From Polyangiaceae bacterium (lineage in GTDB: Bacteria; Myxococcota_A; Polyangia; Polyangiales; Polyangiaceae), in contig JAWKRG010000002.1 of the NCBI GenBank assembly GCA_041389725.1, positions 930,001 to 994,000 of the forward strand: a stretch of 64,000 nt of DNA, given 5' to 3'. The first letter of the stretch is position 1. Each line of letters begins with the position of its first letter. The position numbers and the translations under genes are program-made. Shown piece after piece: positions 26,730-35,994 of this stretch. The notes beneath the pieces were generated by a model. It had not been told where the DNA came from and did not search any database. It saw only the letters and a list, made by a program, of their open reading frames with translations.

Positions 26730-27901
26730 GCGACGCTGCGTTCTGGGTGGGGATCATGCTGTTGATCCTGATCGGGAGCAAGCGCGCTGCTCAGGCAAGG
26801 ACCGAATCGCCCGTCGGCGCCGGCGCAGACCTAGTCCTGGTCGGAGTTGCGATCGCTCCATCGATGCTCGGTTTGGTCGAGCGACGTTTGCTCACGGCCG
26901 CTGCGCCGTTCGCCGAAGCAGCGTCGGCGTGGATCGGGTTGCTACTGGGGCTGAGGGCAGCGTGCGAGCCGCGCATCGGTGGGTTTCGCCGATCCTTTGC
27001 CGCGCTACTTCTGGTGCTCGGCAGTTCCAGCTTGGCGGGGTTGACCTTCTGGCTGGCCGCACCACAGCTGCTCGCCCTCAGCCCCCATGATCGCCTGGGC
27101 GCAGCCTGCGGAGTCGCTGCCATCACGATGGAATGGGTACAGAGCTTTCGCCAGTCAGCTGCTCCGGAGACGCCCAACGCGTCCGATTCTCTCTACGCCG
27201 GGCTAGTCCAGCACGGAAGCATATGTGCCGTGCTGGCACTCGTGGTGGCTTCCGCCATCGGTGCTTCGCCGCTTCACCAAGCCTTGGGCCCGAGTCTGAC
27301 CGTGGCTGCGCAAGGAGTTCTCGGTGCCACCATCGGACTGCTCGCCGCGGCCTTGCTGCGCATCGAACCACGGCCAACGCAGGCATTTGGGATCCTGCTG
27401 GGCATAACGCTCCTGAGCGTTGGTGTGGCAAATCGCTACGAGTTGGCCGCCATCGGCCTTTGTATGGTCTGTGGCTGGACCGCGGCCGCGCTGTCGAAGC
27501 GAGGTGCGGAAATCCGAGCGTGGGTGGGCACGTCGGAGCACGCGCTCATGGTGCCACTTCTGATCTACTCCGGCGCGGCCACGAATCCCAGCACGATGCC
27601 GTGGATTGTTCGAGGTATCGCCCTAGCTGTGGCGTGCAGACTCTTGCTGCGCGCCGTGGTCGGGTTGAGCTGGCAAGCCGTGGCAGGTCGACGCAAAGAC
27701 CCGTGGCTTGGAGTGGTATCGACAGTCGCGACTGGACGAATGAGTCTGGTCGCCGCCCTCGCCTTTGCCCTGATTCGTCCGGGCCCCGGGGGTTCCATCG
27801 TGCTGGGTGCGGCGGTTCTGTCAGCGCTGTCGGGCGACCTGCTACAGGCAATTCCGCGCCGGGTGGCGAGCGCTGCCCAAGTCTCCGGTGCCCCATCATG
27901 A
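26726..27901 (+). CDS. antiporter-like integral membrane protein
   Basis: A 391-aa protein from a TTG overlapping the channel gene's stop. About 11-12 hydrophobic segments with small helix-breaking motifs give it the look of a cation:proton antiporter-2 relative, but the usual conserved acidic pair is not obvious. It is coupled on both sides (TTGA and ATGA overlaps) and lies directly before a clearer CPA2 protein, so the two may form a heteromeric transporter. Confidence 0.65.
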   Translation: MSDAAFWVGIMLLILIGSKRAAQARTESPVGAGADLVLVGVAIAPSMLGLVERRLLTAAAPFAEAASAWIGLLLGLRAACEPRIGGFRRSFAALLLVLGSSSLAGLTFWLAAPQLLALSPHDRLGAACGVAAITMEWVQSFRQSAAPETPNASDSLYAGLVQHGSICAVLALVVASAIGASPLHQALGPSLTVAAQGVLGATIGLLAAALLRIEPRPTQAFGILLGITLLSVGVANRYELAAIGLCMVCGWTAAALSKRGAEIRAWVGTSEHALMVPLLIYSGAATNPSTMPWIVRGIALAVACRLLLRAVVGLSWQAVAGRRKDPWLGVVSTVATGRMSLVAALAFALIRPGPGGSIVLGAAVLSALSGDLLQAIPRRVASAAQVSGAPS

Positions 27902-29250
27902 GCACCCCGGGCTCCACGAAGGGCTGGGTGAAGCTGGTTCAGCTCGCCATGCTCGCCGCGCTACTGGTGCTGAGCTGGGCGCTATCGCGCATCATGACGG
28001 CGGAGACGGGAGTCGCCGGCGCCATTGGAGGGGTTGGGCTCCTACTGTTGGTCGGTACGCTGACGTCAGAGGTGCTGGAAGCGCTCGGGCTACCCCACCT
28101 GACCGGGTACATCCTGGCAGGAGTGGCCGTAGGTCCACACGCCGCACAACTGCTTGGCCACCATGCCGTGGAAGGCATGGCGGTGCTCGGCACGCTCGCG
28201 CTGTCCCTGATTGCGCTCGCCGGTGGCGCAGAGCTGCGGCTCTCCCAGCTGCGAGACAACCTCCGTCTGTTGGCCTCTGCCACACTCGTGCAGTCGGTCC
28301 TTGGCTTCGTGGTGGGTGCGCTAGGCCTCCTGGTGGCTTCCACCTTCTTGCCGTTCCTCCGAGAGCTCCCGACCACGCACATTCTGGCCGCCGCGATCCT
28401 GTGGGGAGTCATCACTGTGAGCCGCAGTCCGTCGGCGACCCTCGCCGTGCTGAGTCAGACACGCGCGACCGGTACCGTGGCTCGCTTCACGCTCGCCTTC
28501 GTGATGAGCTCGGACGTGGTTGTGCTCGTCATGCTGGCGGCTGCCACGCTGGGAGCGCGTCAGTTGGTAGACCCCACGACCACGCTTTCCGTGGCAGCGA
28601 TCACTCACGTGGGCTACGAGCTTCTGTCGAGCATATCCCTCGGGACGACGATGGGGCTGCTGTTGGCGATGTATCTACGATTCGTGGGTACGGAAGTGTT
28701 GATTGTCCTCGTGCTGCTCGGCCTCGGCCTGAGTTCGGGGCTCAGATATTTGCGCTTCGACCCCCTGCTGACCTTTCTTGCTGCGGGCTTTTTCGTGCAG
28801 AACTTCTCCAAACAAGGACACAAGCTGCTGCATTCCATCGAGCAAGTCAGCTCACTCGTGTTCGTCGTCTTCTTTGGCGCCGCAGGGGCGCACCTCGATC
28901 TGCCGCTACTGGCGAAGCTTTGGCCCGTCGCACTCGGACTCTGCGCGATTCGAGCACTCGCGGCGGCGGCGGCGCACCGCATGAGCTGCAAGCGCGCCGT
29001 CGACGCTCCATCGCTGCTTCGCTTCGGTTCGCTCGGGCTCATTTCGCAGGCGGGCCTGACCCTGGGCATCGCCGTCATCGTGGAGCGGGAGTTCCCGAGC
29101 TTCGGCGCCGGCATGCGCTCGCTCGCCGTCGCGACGGTTGCACTCAATGAAATGATCGGCCCCGTCCTGTTCAAGCTTGCTTTGGATCGGGCTGGGGAAA
29201 GCGCGCGCGCTACCGAGAGCGAGCCGCAGTCGGGTGCGGCGCACGCTTGA
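27898..29250 (+). CDS. CPA2-type cation:proton antiporter
   Basis: A 450-aa protein starting at ATG 27898, which overlaps the preceding stop. About 12 transmembrane helices, with GLPHLTGYILAGVAVGP near the N-terminus, a hallmark of the KefB/NhaP-like CPA2 family, and the VSRSPSATLAVL region in the core. No C-terminal TrkA-N domain is present. It probably exchanges Na+ or K+ for protons across the inner membrane. It is the third gene of the channel/antiporter/antiporter set embedded in the rSAM region. Confidence 0.85.
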   Translation: MSTPGSTKGWVKLVQLAMLAALLVLSWALSRIMTAETGVAGAIGGVGLLLLVGTLTSEVLEALGLPHLTGYILAGVAVGPHAAQLLGHHAVEGMAVLGTLALSLIALAGGAELRLSQLRDNLRLLASATLVQSVLGFVVGALGLLVASTFLPFLRELPTTHILAAAILWGVITVSRSPSATLAVLSQTRATGTVARFTLAFVMSSDVVVLVMLAAATLGARQLVDPTTTLSVAAITHVGYELLSSISLGTTMGLLLAMYLRFVGTEVLIVLVLLGLGLSSGLRYLRFDPLLTFLAAGFFVQNFSKQGHKLLHSIEQVSSLVFVVFFGAAGAHLDLPLLAKLWPVALGLCAIRALAAAAAHRMSCKRAVDAPSLLRFGSLGLISQAGLTLGIAVIVEREFPSFGAGMRSLAVATVALNEMIGPVLFKLALDRAGESARATESEPQSGAAHA

Positions 29251-29315
29251 ATCAGACGAATGTGCCAGCAGGATGGGCTACGGACCGTCCGCGACCACAG
29301 GGAATGCGTGTCGGT

Positions 29316-31577
29316 TCAGGCGGGTAAGAAACGGAAATCACGAGTGCCGGCCGCGGGCGGAGCCGCTTCCACCGCGACGCCTCGCTTCGCAGCTCGCTCG
29401 AGCAAGTCCAAGATGCTGCGATGCGCTGCGCCCAGGCGTTCCAGCCCCAAGCCGTCGAGGGATAGCTCCAGTCGCAGGGACGCCTGCAGCTCCTCGGCAA
29501 GGTCGACAAACCCGGGCAAGCGGTGGAGCACTGCGCCCAGCAGCGGGACGCGAAGCTCGAGGGGAATGCCGAGCCGGGCAAGGTTGCGCGCTCCCGCCAA
29601 GGCCTGCTCGAATCCACCGGGTACACGGCTCAGTCCATCGGCAACGATGGGGTCAGAGGCAAAGAGCTTGAGGCTCGCAGCCCGTAGCCCGCTCGCCACG
29701 CACGCGGTCGTGAAGTCTGCGTAGCCGAATCGCCGCCCGTTGCTGACGATCCCCACCGCGCGCTCGTCGGAGCCTCGGGCGCGGCGGAGCAACTGCAACA
29801 GTGCAGGATGCAGCGTGGGCTCGCGTCCTGCGAGGGCGATGGCGTTGCCGCTCTGGCGCGCTGCATCGACACGCTCCTCGAGTGACGCGACGTCGTCGGC
29901 AAGGAACGCATCCCGATTGGCGCAGGCCTCGCAGCCGTTGTTGCACTCACCCGCAAACAGGACCGCCGTCGAACTCTGTGTTCGGGCACGCGGCGGCAGT
30001 CCTGGGTGGCGACCATCTGCGAGTAGGCCCGCGAAGCACTGCACGAGGCCGTCCAGTTCAGCCGCAAAGGTTGGCGCATCCGGAAGGCTCGCGCCACCAG
30101 CGCGTGCGGTCGCAATGAGCTGAGGAAGCACCGTGGTGGGCCCCAAGACGCGCTGGAGGAGCTCCAACACACGCGTGACCTCGGCCGTGCGTTCGTCCAA
30201 GAAGCGCCAAGGGATCTCCGCGCTGTAGCCTTTCGCTCGTCCCGCCCCGGAGCCCGGATTGTCGCTCGCGGCCAACGCGCCGTCTCGCGCGGCTGCGTAG
30301 GTAATGGGCAGATCGCGGTAGAGGCGCAAGCGGTTGCGAGTAGGCTCGTCGAATAGCTCGTTCAGTCCGTGTCGCCGCATCACGTCCGCACTTTCGAGCA
30401 GGTCCTCGGGCGTCGTCCAAGGGTTGAACAACACCAGACTGTGACCGCGAGTGCGTGCGTAGGCGAACTGCTGAGGAAACTCGCGCCGCACACTGCGCAG
30501 CAAGTCGACGGCGCGGAGCAGTGTCTCGACACTCGAACCCTTGTTGTAGCGATCCAGCTCGCGCTGGCAGAAGGCTTCGAAACCGACCAGGTAGCACTCC
30601 AGGAAGTGGCCCGATTGGCGTGCGCTGGCGAGCGCGCGACGCAGGGCCGCCTCTTCCCGCAGCAGCGCGTCGGCGCGCGCTGGGAACAGCCAGTTCGAAG
30701 CCCGCAAGGAAGCAGCGGCGTCCATCAGCGCGGGCAAGTAGCGTAGAGGCGCTTGATCCGAGATCACCAACGCGCGGAGACCGGGCAAGCCGTCGAGGAA
30801 CCAGCGCGCCTGCTTCACCAAATCTTCCACCACCACGGCGTCACTGCGCACTTGGTAGTCGCCACCCATCGGGCAGAAGGCACATCCAAGCCGGCTGAGC
30901 CCCACGTCCTCCTTGATTTCGACACCGGCGTAGTGGGGCAGCGCGAAGGGGTCCGAGGCGAAGGGGCAGCCAACGTTGCCGAGCAGCGTCTTGTGCTCGA
31001 CAGGCTCGGGATTGCGTAGCGCGATCACCTCGTGGTCGAGCACGGGGTCGAAGGGCCAAGGGCCCGGCCCCGCACCGACCGCAATGCCAGGGCGCGGCAC
31101 GCCATCTTGGACCGAGCTGACTCCAGGGATCCCGTCGCCAGGCTCGCCACGGCCGAGCGCGCAACGCAACTCACGAAACCCGAAGCGCAAGTACTCGACC
31201 GGCGGCGTTCGCGCCACGCGCCCGCTGCTGGTGAGACCCGGCAGCGCCCCCACGATGAACTCTGCGCCAGGGACCGGATCGAGGGAGTCTCCGCGCGTCA
31301 CGAGCACGACGCGTCTACCGTCCTGGGCAGCCTGCGCGACGAGCTCCGTGTCCACCGCGCGCTCGACGACGACGAGCCGAATGCTTCGGGCCTCCATCCA
31401 GTTCCGAACGAGGCGTCGAAGCTCCAGATCCGTCTCGCGCTCACCCGTGAAGAACACGTGCAACACGGTCGCGTCGACGCCATCGCGTCGGGCATCGGCG
31501 CAGAGCAGCGACACGAAGGTGTCGTCGAACAACCCATAGCCCGCGTCGCCGTGCTGCACGAGGAAGACGATGTTCAT
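29316..31577 (-). CDS. large B12-binding-like double radical SAM protein (rSAM-3)
   Basis: A 753-aa protein. An N-terminal Rossmann-like domain (about 1-125) resembles cobalamin-binding domains but lacks D-x-H-x-x-G. A first rSAM-like unit has SRLGCAFCPMGG: Ser228 sits where the first Cys is expected, leaving Cys232 and Cys235, so this site looks degenerate or unconventional. A second unit at the C-terminus has CNNGCEAC (Cys545, 549, 552), AGREPTLHPAL and GIVSNGRRF, which look intact. No C-x2-C-x5-C tail is present. It is the last gene of a minus-strand operon after rSAM-4, DUF423 and a methyltransferase (17-bp gap). Confidence 0.8.
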   Translation of the reverse strand: MNIVFLVQHGDAGYGLFDDTFVSLLCADARRDGVDATVLHVFFTGERETDLELRRLVRNWMEARSIRLVVVERAVDTELVAQAAQDGRRVVLVTRGDSLDPVPGAEFIVGALPGLTSSGRVARTPPVEYLRFGFRELRCALGRGEPGDGIPGVSSVQDGVPRPGIAVGAGPGPWPFDPVLDHEVIALRNPEPVEHKTLLGNVGCPFASDPFALPHYAGVEIKEDVGLSRLGCAFCPMGGDYQVRSDAVVVEDLVKQARWFLDGLPGLRALVISDQAPLRYLPALMDAAASLRASNWLFPARADALLREEAALRRALASARQSGHFLECYLVGFEAFCQRELDRYNKGSSVETLLRAVDLLRSVRREFPQQFAYARTRGHSLVLFNPWTTPEDLLESADVMRRHGLNELFDEPTRNRLRLYRDLPITYAAARDGALAASDNPGSGAGRAKGYSAEIPWRFLDERTAEVTRVLELLQRVLGPTTVLPQLIATARAGGASLPDAPTFAAELDGLVQCFAGLLADGRHPGLPPRARTQSSTAVLFAGECNNGCEACANRDAFLADDVASLEERVDAARQSGNAIALAGREPTLHPALLQLLRRARGSDERAVGIVSNGRRFGYADFTTACVASGLRAASLKLFASDPIVADGLSRVPGGFEQALAGARNLARLGIPLELRVPLLGAVLHRLPGFVDLAEELQASLRLELSLDGLGLERLGAAHRSILDLLERAAKRGVAVEAAPPAAGTRDFRFLPA

Positions 31578-31594
31578 GACACTTGGCTACGTGG

Positions 31595-32233
31595 CTACTT
31601 GGTGGCGCGTCCGACAATCTGCGAGTTGATCGGGTAGTAGACCGATTCCGCGATGTAGTCCTCGACGTCTACCTCGGAGAACCCCGTCGCCTCGATCACG
31701 GCCCGGGTATCGCGGTTGGGCTCACAGCCATCGAACATGACGCGCCAAGGAGGCGCCAGGGCATGCTGCACCCCGCGTCGAAGCGTGCCAGCGCGCCCAG
31801 CCACGTGTTCCAAGAAATAGAAGCGCCCACCGGGCGTGAGCACGCGCAGCACTTGTGCCATGACCTGCTCCGGGCTGCGCACGGAGCACAGCACCAGGGT
31901 CCCAACGACCGCATCGACGCTCTCGTCCGGGAGTTCCAGTCGCTCGGCGAAGCTCGGAAGGATCTCGAGTTCCAGCTCGAACTCGTCTGCCGTGCGGCGC
32001 AGGCCTTCGTGCATGAAAGGGCTCGGTTCGAGCGCCAGCACGTGAGTGCCCGCCGGGTAGTAGCGGAAGTTCGCGCCCAGCCCAGGTCCAATCTCCAGCA
32101 CCCTCGAGGGCAGGTCGGCGAACAGCGCGCGCTTGCGTGGTCCAAGCATGCGATGCAACGGCTCGTCGAGTTTGGAGAGGCACCAAGCGCCGAAGTTTCC
32201 CATGGCCTGGCGGACGGCGCTGCGCTCCGTCAC
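31595..32233 (-). CDS. class I SAM-dependent methyltransferase
   Basis: A 212-aa protein from a GTG at 32233 that overlaps the stop of the DUF423 gene (GTGA). An upstream in-frame extension would lie inside that gene and is not supported. SAM-binding motif I VLEIGPGLGANF, then LALEPSPFM, VVGTLVLCSV and the motif-III-like LRVLTPGGRFYFLEH. It is similar to UbiE/phosphatidylethanolamine-type small-molecule methyltransferases. The partner is probably a product of the neighbouring rSAM enzymes. Confidence 0.88.
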   Translation of the reverse strand: MTERSAVRQAMGNFGAWCLSKLDEPLHRMLGPRKRALFADLPSRVLEIGPGLGANFRYYPAGTHVLALEPSPFMHEGLRRTADEFELELEILPSFAERLELPDESVDAVVGTLVLCSVRSPEQVMAQVLRVLTPGGRFYFLEHVAGRAGTLRRGVQHALAPPWRVMFDGCEPNRDTRAVIEATGFSEVDVEDYIAESVYYPINSQIVGRATK

Positions 32234-32625
32234 GCGCGCCTCCCCAGGCAGATGGAGACCCATGCCCAGCCAACCAGAAAGAGCACTCCACCAAAGGGCG
32301 TGATCATTCCAAGCCGCGTTGCCCCGCTGATTGCCATCACGTAGAGCGATCCAGAAAACAGCAGGATGCCGAGGCTGAGACAAAGCAGAGGACCCGTCAA
32401 TCGCGCGCCGGTGGCGCGCGCGTGCAGCGCGAGGGCCAGAATGGCTACGGCGTGAACCAGGTGATAGAGCACGCCCGTGTGATACGCACTCAGTAGGTTC
32501 TCTGGGATCTTGCCGCGGAGACCGTGCGCACCAAATGCGCCAAGGGCGACCCCCAGAAAGCCCAGCGCGCCGGCGATGCGGATCCAGAGCCCGGACGGGG
32601 GGAGTGCGTCAGATGCGTGGTTCAC
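32230..32625 (-). CDS. DUF423 (YgdD-type) small membrane protein
   Basis: A 131-aa protein from a GTG at 32625 with GGGAG seven bases upstream; it overlaps the end of rSAM-4 by 17 bases. Four transmembrane helices. GALGFLGVALGAFGAHGL, then YHTGVLYHLVHAVAILAL and LFSGSLYVMAISG, match the DUF423 family, whose function is unknown. It is coupled to the methyltransferase downstream. Its place inside an rSAM operon is unusual, as the family is generally scattered. Confidence 0.9.
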   Translation of the reverse strand: MNHASDALPPSGLWIRIAGALGFLGVALGAFGAHGLRGKIPENLLSAYHTGVLYHLVHAVAILALALHARATGARLTGPLLCLSLGILLFSGSLYVMAISGATRLGMITPFGGVLFLVGWAWVSICLGRRA

Positions 32626-33559
32626 GAGGGAACTCCCTGGGCGAAGGTGGACACTCGGCAAGGGCTCGTAGCTCGTCGTCGCCGAATACCTCTAGATAGT
32701 CGCGACGGGCGCCTCCGCAATGGGAACGTGCAGAGCAAGTCGCACAATTGGCGGGATAGTGGCCGCCCTCGATGGGCGACGCCTCGAGGAAGAAGCCGTA
32801 GCCACCTGGATTGGCGACCCAAAGGTCCAGTGCCTCTCCGTGGAACAGACACGCCCAGTGGGATCGAGGGACCACGCAAGGGGGCGTGTGCAGGGATGTG
32901 ATGAAGTCCGCGTCGCTGCAGATCCCAGCGTCCATCGCGCGAGTGACTTCCCTGGCGACGTCGGTCAAGCGGGGGATCTGCGCAGTGAGGTCGCGATCTC
33001 CCTGGTCGGAGGCCGAGAAGGCCCACACGTTGAAGTGTGTGACTCCGCGTCCGAAATAGTCGCGAACCATGTCGACCAGTTCGTGCAGATTGCTGCGGTA
33101 GACCAGGATGTCACCGGCCATGGGCAAGCCACTCGCCGCCACATTGACCATTCCCTTCAACATCAGTTCGTGACAGCCCGGCGTGCGCGTCAATCGATCG
33201 TGGGTGTCAGCTGTTGCACCCTTGATCGCGAAGTTCACTTCGGACACACCAGCAGCGACCAGCCGCGCGGTGACCTCCGGGTACGCGAGCAACATGCCGT
33301 TGGTCTGCAGCTTGATCCTTTCGTAGCCCAGTTCTCGCGCCTTCTTCACGACGGCAGCGAGGTCACGCCGCAACGTAGGCTCACCTCCCCCCAGCCATAG
33401 GGCCGTTGCCCCTCGGGCTCGACCACGTCGTAGCTCGGTCACGATGTCGGCCGAGGACATGGCGGGCTCGTTTTCACCCCCTACGGAAAAGCAGCCCAGA
33501 CAACGATTGTTGCAGTGGAAGTCGGCGCTCACTTCCAGCCAACGCAGTTGCCGAGGCAT
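32609..33559 (-). CDS. radical SAM protein with C-x2-C-x5-C tail (rSAM-4)
   Basis: A 316-aa protein from an ATG at 33559. The cluster motif is CNNRCLGC (Cys16, 20, 23). SAM-site motifs are LGGGEPTLRRDL, then IKLQTNGMLL and VNFAIKGATADTHD. A Cys pair region follows (SLHTPPCVVP, SHWACLF), and the C-terminal CATCSARSHC precedes GGARRDYLEVFG. It is the first gene of the operon rSAM-4, DUF423, methyltransferase, rSAM-3, and is divergent from rSAM-5 across 47 bases. Confidence 0.87.
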   Translation of the reverse strand: MPRQLRWLEVSADFHCNNRCLGCFSVGGENEPAMSSADIVTELRRGRARGATALWLGGGEPTLRRDLAAVVKKARELGYERIKLQTNGMLLAYPEVTARLVAAGVSEVNFAIKGATADTHDRLTRTPGCHELMLKGMVNVAASGLPMAGDILVYRSNLHELVDMVRDYFGRGVTHFNVWAFSASDQGDRDLTAQIPRLTDVAREVTRAMDAGICSDADFITSLHTPPCVVPRSHWACLFHGEALDLWVANPGGYGFFLEASPIEGGHYPANCATCSARSHCGGARRDYLEVFGDDELRALAECPPSPREFPREPRI

Positions 33560-33606
33560 GCCGGCAGTGTTTCCAGGTTTCGGACCGAAGTCAAAAGGGG
33601 TCGAGC

Positions 33607-35913
33607 GTGCGCTATGCTGCTGGCTCCGTGAAGACGGCTCGCGTCGATAGTCTCCGACTCCGTGCGGAATGCGATCTGGCCTGTTGGTTCTGCTCCGGCA
33701 GGAGCGCCCAGGACGAAGGCGAAACCCTGCCGACGCGTGAGGACGGCACGGTCCAGCTGAGGATCCTCGGTTGCGATCCCCTGAGGCGTACGGACTTGCT
33801 CAAGCTGGTCACGCGAGCGCGTGCTGCCGGCTACGAGAGCATTTGTGTCGAGACCAACGGTGTGCGTCTGGCGGCGCGCCACACCGCCAGTGCGCTACTC
33901 GAAGCGGGAGTCACTGAAGTCCTGGTCACTGGGTATGCCCTGGATGCGGCGGTGCACGATGCGGTGTGTGGTCGGCCCGGGGCACACGCACGTCTACTGC
34001 AGGGGCTGGAGCACGCACGTGCAGCCGGGCTGAACGTGGGGCTTCGCGCCGTCGTGCTATCGGAGAAGCGGCAAGACTTGCCGGCGCTGCTTCGCGACAT
34101 GCATGCCCGTGCCGGTGGCTCGAGTCGCCTGGAACTGTCCCTGCCCCGCTCGGGGCCGTCTCAGCCTCGAGCGCGCGAGTACCTTCCCGAGTCCGTCGCT
34201 GCGCTGCGACCGCGGCTGAGCCGTACACTGGTGCAGGCCGAGGCCCTAGGCGTTCCGGTCCGGATCCTTCCCGACGCGGGCATTCCTCCCTGTGCTGTCG
34301 AGGACTCTTGGCGCAGCGATACGCTCTTCGGATTTCGCCTGACGAAGGAAGCACGGGGTTTGCCCGAGGTGTGCGCAACCTGCGCCGAAGCATCGCGCTG
34401 TGGCGGAACACCAGAGTGGCATCGCTCTCTGTGGGGCGCCGACGGACTCTCACCGCTCGAGCGTCCCTTGACGCAGGCTCGGCACCAGGCACGAGAGCCC
34501 GAAGCCGCGGCGAGCTTCACCCGGCGCGCCATGCCGCGGCGAGAAGGGGCCTTTCGAGTCCTACTGGTGAATCCCTGCGAAGCCACTTGGGGCTACGGCC
34601 CTGGCGCAGCGGAATACCTGCGCGCAGCGCTCCTGGCAAAGCCGGATCTCGCTGCTTGCGTGGACGTCGACATCGAGTTCTTGGTCGGCGTACCGCCGAA
34701 GCGCGCCGCGGAGCTGATCTTGGAAGCAGATCCGGATCTGATCGGCATGACGGTCTACAGCTGGAATCTCCAAATCGCTGCTGAACTCAGCCGTTTGCTC
34801 AAGGCCAAGGCCTGTCGCGCGCCCATCGTTTGGGGTGGCGTCACCTTCGCGCTCCTGGAACGCGACGCCTCGTGGTTTCACTGGTGGGATGCGGTGGACG
34901 CGGTAGCGCGCGGCTCTGGAGAGCACACCCTGATCGATCTCGTGCGTGCCCTCATGAAGCAGACCGGGCCTGTGCGCAGCATCCCGGCGCTGCCGGGCCT
35001 GTGCGTGGTTGCAAACGGCAAGTCGCACTTTGGTCCACCGGCTCGGGTCCCACGCCTGGACGATTTCCCGTCACCCTATCTCCAGGGCACGGTCTATCGC
35101 GTCGCTCGTCCCACCATCGAGATGGCCCGCGGCTGCACCTTTTCCTGCGCCTTTTGCAGCGATGCCAAACAGAGCCGGGAAGGCGGTATGCAGTTGCGGG
35201 GCGCCGAACGTCTGGCGGCGGAGATCGCGGCCGTCGTGTCCTGGCCCGAGGCCCAGTGGATTGACGCGGGAGCCAGCACCGCAAACGTCACGTCGGAGGC
35301 CTTCGAGCGCGTGTGCGCAGCGATTCGTCGCGGCGACCCCGATGGCTCGCTGCGCTACGGCTTTCAACTGTATCCATCTCTGGCGCGCCCAGCCCAGCGC
35401 GAGGCTCTTCAGGGCGTCAACGTCGGCGCACTGCACTTCGGCGTTCAATCCCTCACGCCAGCGACCTTTGCGCCCATCAAACGCGGAACGAACCTCTCGC
35501 ACGTGCATCGCGCGCTGCAAGTGTTCGAAGGATTGCCCGTGGAGCTTTCGCTGATCCTGGGCCTACCCGGGGAAACCCTGGACTCCTTCAAGGCAAGCTT
35601 CGACCAGCTACTCGCGCTGCCATCCCCCCGCATCGTGGTGAACCGGCTCCTCGTGCTGCCCGGCACGGAACTCCACGCACGGCGGGTAGCGCTGGGACTC
35701 GGGGTTCGAGAGGACCGTTACTTTCGTCTCGAGCACAGCCGCGAGATGAGCGCGGCGGAGCTACTTCGTGCCCAAGACTACGTCATCGAGCGCGCGCTGG
35801 CCCTGCCCGACTTGATGCACGAGGGCGAAGCGCGCGTGCGCTGGGTTGGCTTCGACGTGCAGCAAAGCTTCGCCGCACCGCCGGAATACGTCGGGAGCCG
35901 GCAAGGAGGGTGA
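33607..35913 (+). CDS. double-headed radical SAM protein with internal B12-binding domain (rSAM-5)
   Basis: A 768-aa protein from a GTG at 33607 with AAGGGG before it (a second GTG at 33628 is possible). Order: an rSAM core with CDLACWFC (Cys22, 26, 29) and CVETNGVRL; CATCAEASRC (Cys256, 259, 265); a B12-binding-like domain about residues 320-440 (RVLLVNPCEATWGYG, DLIGMTVYSWN, IVWGGVTF); then a second rSAM core with GCTFSCAFC (Cys510, 514, 517) and the HemN/MiaB-like ILGLPGE. Two complete rSAM sites in one chain is very unusual. Its operon partners are divergent; it ends four bases before a tandem repeat. Confidence 0.88.
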   Translation: MRYAAGSVKTARVDSLRLRAECDLACWFCSGRSAQDEGETLPTREDGTVQLRILGCDPLRRTDLLKLVTRARAAGYESICVETNGVRLAARHTASALLEAGVTEVLVTGYALDAAVHDAVCGRPGAHARLLQGLEHARAAGLNVGLRAVVLSEKRQDLPALLRDMHARAGGSSRLELSLPRSGPSQPRAREYLPESVAALRPRLSRTLVQAEALGVPVRILPDAGIPPCAVEDSWRSDTLFGFRLTKEARGLPEVCATCAEASRCGGTPEWHRSLWGADGLSPLERPLTQARHQAREPEAAASFTRRAMPRREGAFRVLLVNPCEATWGYGPGAAEYLRAALLAKPDLAACVDVDIEFLVGVPPKRAAELILEADPDLIGMTVYSWNLQIAAELSRLLKAKACRAPIVWGGVTFALLERDASWFHWWDAVDAVARGSGEHTLIDLVRALMKQTGPVRSIPALPGLCVVANGKSHFGPPARVPRLDDFPSPYLQGTVYRVARPTIEMARGCTFSCAFCSDAKQSREGGMQLRGAERLAAEIAAVVSWPEAQWIDAGASTANVTSEAFERVCAAIRRGDPDGSLRYGFQLYPSLARPAQREALQGVNVGALHFGVQSLTPATFAPIKRGTNLSHVHRALQVFEGLPVELSLILGLPGETLDSFKASFDQLLALPSPRIVVNRLLVLPGTELHARRVALGLGVREDRYFRLEHSREMSAAELLRAQDYVIERALALPDLMHEGEARVRWVGFDVQQSFAAPPEYVGSRQGG

Positions 35914-35916
35914 CCA

Positions 35917-35994
35917 CGACCGCACCCGCCAGCTCGAAGGCGCGACCGCGCCGGCCAGCTCAAAAGCGCGACCGTGCCGGCCGTTCGAGCAAAG
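35917..35994. repeat. three tandem 26-bp repeats between convergent genes
   Basis: Units 35917-35942, 35943-35968 and 35969-35994 all begin cgaccg and share (c/g)gccagctc(g/a)aa(g/a)gcg; the third is the most diverged. They fill the 81-base gap between the stops of rSAM-5 and the halogenase-like gene and end at the latter's stop codon. The period is not a multiple of three, so they are not a coding repeat. Confidence 0.7.

Noticed and set aside
35917..35994. CRISPR-like array
   Set aside because: Units abut without spacers and are only three.
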